A stretch of DNA of 64,000 nt, taken from assembly GCF_047971185.1 (NCBI RefSeq), contig NZ_JBKDZH010000015.1:102215-166214 (forward strand), given 5' to 3'. The DNA is from Kluyvera sp047971185. GTDB lineage: Bacteria; Pseudomonadota; Gammaproteobacteria; Enterobacterales; Enterobacteriaceae. Below the pieces are notes generated by a model. The model had not been told where the DNA came from. It ran no database searches and was given only the letters and a program-made list of their open reading frames with translations. This document shows, in pieces, positions 62,630 to 64,000 of the stretch (position 1 is the stretch's first letter; every line of letters starts with the position of its first letter). The position numbers and the translations under genes were made by a program.

Positions 62630-63928
62630 ATGTCCAAAATCGTTAAAATCATCGGTCGTGAAATCATCGACTCCCGTGGTAACCCGACTGTTGAAGCAGA
62701 AGTACACCTGGAAGGTGGTTTCGTCGGTATGGCAGCTGCCCCGTCAGGTGCTTCTACTGGTTCCCGCGAAGCGCTGGAACTGCGCGATGGCGACAAATCC
62801 CGCTTCATGGGTAAAGGCGTACTGAAAGCTGTTGCTGCTGTTAACGGCCCGATCGCTGACGCTCTGCTGGGTAAAGATGCGAAAGACCAGGCTGGCATCG
62901 ACAAGATCATGATCGATCTGGACGGTACTGAGAACAAATCCAACTTCGGCGCGAACGCAATCCTGGCTGTTTCCCTGGCGAACGCCAAAGCAGCTGCTGC
63001 CGCTAAAGGCCTGCCGCTGTACGCTCACATCGCTGAACTGAACGGCACCCCGGGTAAATACTCCATGCCGGTTCCGATGATGAACATCATCAACGGCGGT
63101 GAGCACGCTGACAACAACGTCGACATCCAGGAATTCATGATTCAGCCGGTTGGCGCGAAATCCCTGAAAGAAGCCGTACGTATGGGTTCTGAAGTGTTCC
63201 ATAACCTGGCTAAAGTTCTGAAAGCTAAAGGTATGAACACTGCAGTTGGTGACGAAGGCGGCTACGCGCCGAACCTGGGTTCCAACGCTGAAGCACTGGC
63301 TGTTATCGCTGAAGCTGTTAAAGCTGCTGGCTACGAGCTGGGCACCGACATCACTCTGGCGATGGACTGTGCAGCATCTGAATTCTACAAAGACGGTAAA
63401 TACGTTCTGGCTGGCGAAGGCAACAAAGCATTCACCTCTGAAGAATTCACTCACTTCATGGAAGAACAGACCAAACAGTACCCGATCGAGTCCATCGAAG
63501 ATGGTCTGGACTAGTCTCACTGGGAAGGTTTCTCATACCAGACTAAAGTAAAGGGCGACAAAATCCAGATGGTTCGTGACTACCTCTACGTAACCAACAC
63601 CAAGATCCTGAAAGAAGGCATCGAAAAAGGCATCGTTAACTCCATTCTGATCAAATTCAACCAGATCGGTTCGCTGACCGAAACTCTGGCTGCGATCAAA
63701 ATGGCGAAAGACGCTGGCTATACCGCTGTCATCTCTCACCGTTCTGGCGATACTGAAGACGCTACCATCGCTGACCTGGCTGTTGGTACCTCGGCAGGCC
63801 AGATCACAAGAGGTTCTATGAGCCGTTCTGAGCGTGTTGCTAATTACAACAAGCTGATTCGTATCGTAGTAGCTCTGGTTGAAGTTGCACCGTACAACGG
63901 TCGTATAGAGAGCAAATGTCAGGCGTAA
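62630..63928 (+). pseudogene. eno: Enolase with in-frame TAG at codon 295 and lost catalytic lysine
   Basis: Enolase interconverts 2-phosphoglycerate and phosphoenolpyruvate and scaffolds the RNA degradosome. The frame covers 432 codons, the normal length, from ATG 62630 (AGGAAAACCTA upstream). Codons 1-285 look fully conserved. Codon 295 (63512-63514) is TAG where the family has Glu. Around and after it are many radical changes: DESDWDGFAYQTKV became stop-SHWEGFSYQTKV, GDDLF became RDYLY, and GQIKTGSMS became GQITRGSMS, replacing catalytic Lys393 with Thr. The C-terminal EEALGEK is VVALVEV. Glu290, Asp317, Lys342 and His370 regions remain. Either poor base quality or a decayed copy. Confidence 0.88.
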
Positions 63929-63951
63929 TCCTGTTCTTTATCTCTTAAAGT

Positions 63952-63978
63952 AAAAACCCGCGGCGGCGTGTTTTTTTT
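63952..63978 (+). terminator. Terminator after eno, stem with one mismatch
   Basis: AAAAACCCGC-GGCG-GCGTGTTTTTTTT: GC-rich stem with a C-T mismatch (63958 against 63969) and an eight-T run. Enterobacterial eno terminators as remembered are perfect (CCCGC / GCGGG), so a G to T change would explain the mismatch. Nothing else is seen up to the window end. Confidence 0.65.
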
Positions 63979-64000
63979 ATGCTCTTAAAGCAGTAGAGGA

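Noticed and set aside
63512..63514. eno TAG as a pyrrolysine or selenocysteine recoding site
   Set aside because: Selenocysteine uses TGA, and enterobacteria lack pyrrolysine machinery; the neighbouring radical substitutions fit error or decay better.

Overview
The window is a 64 kb piece of an Enterobacteriaceae chromosome with high GC and the backbone gene order of the E. coli recC to eno region, seen in reverse orientation to the usual K-12 map. The complete anaerobic cobalamin operon, the absence of mazEF and of the fucose genes, and protein sequences close to Klebsiella/Raoultella (from memory, no search run) suggest a Klebsiella-like organism; the species is not resolved. I see no prophage, insertion sequence, plasmid gene or CRISPR array.

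Layout. 1-11.6 kb: recC (5' end cut off by the window), ptrA, recB and recD, one tightly coupled recombination/repair operon. 11.7-14.5 kb: argA (minus) with ARG boxes, and amiC. 14.5-30.9 kb: a cobalamin block of cobD, pduX (minus), an adenosylcobalamin riboswitch with a ribosome-site hairpin, and 17 cbi genes in the order A-B-C-D-E-T-F-G-H-J-K-L-M-N-Q-O-P, which together give cobalt uptake, the cobalt-early corrin ring, amidation and the aminopropanol linker. 31.0-31.3 kb: two initiator tRNA genes (minus). 31.4-38.3 kb: mltA, tcdA, csdE/csdA (minus), ygdI, the sRNA gcvB (minus), gcvA, ygdD, rlmM. 38.4-44.8 kb (minus): xni, sdaB, sdaC, ppnN, queF. 44.9-47.6 kb: syd, the sRNA csrB with an upstream UvrY-type palindrome, yqcC, truC, yqcA. 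48.1-53.4 kb: glucarate operon gudP-gudX-gudD followed by garK. 53.4-63.9 kb: barA (minus), rlmD, relA, mazG, pyrG, eno.

Functional links visible here: BarA (53.4-56.2 kb) heads the BarA-UvrY phosphorelay whose output is csrB (45.6 kb); CobD and PduX make the aminopropanol phosphate that CbiB joins to the corrin ring; CsdA, CsdE and TcdA form one sulfur/tRNA ct6A module; GudD and GarK are steps of the same glucarate route.

The main anomaly is at the right end. pyrG has an in-frame TAA at codon 313, and eno has an in-frame TAG at codon 295 plus a cluster of radical substitutions that includes loss of the second catalytic lysine (codon 393, now Thr). Reading frames stay open and in register on both sides. 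Both genes are normally single-copy and essential or nearly so, and a mismatch also lies in the eno terminator stem, so local base-call error is the leading explanation. Real inactivation with backup copies, or stop-codon suppression, cannot be excluded from the sequence alone.
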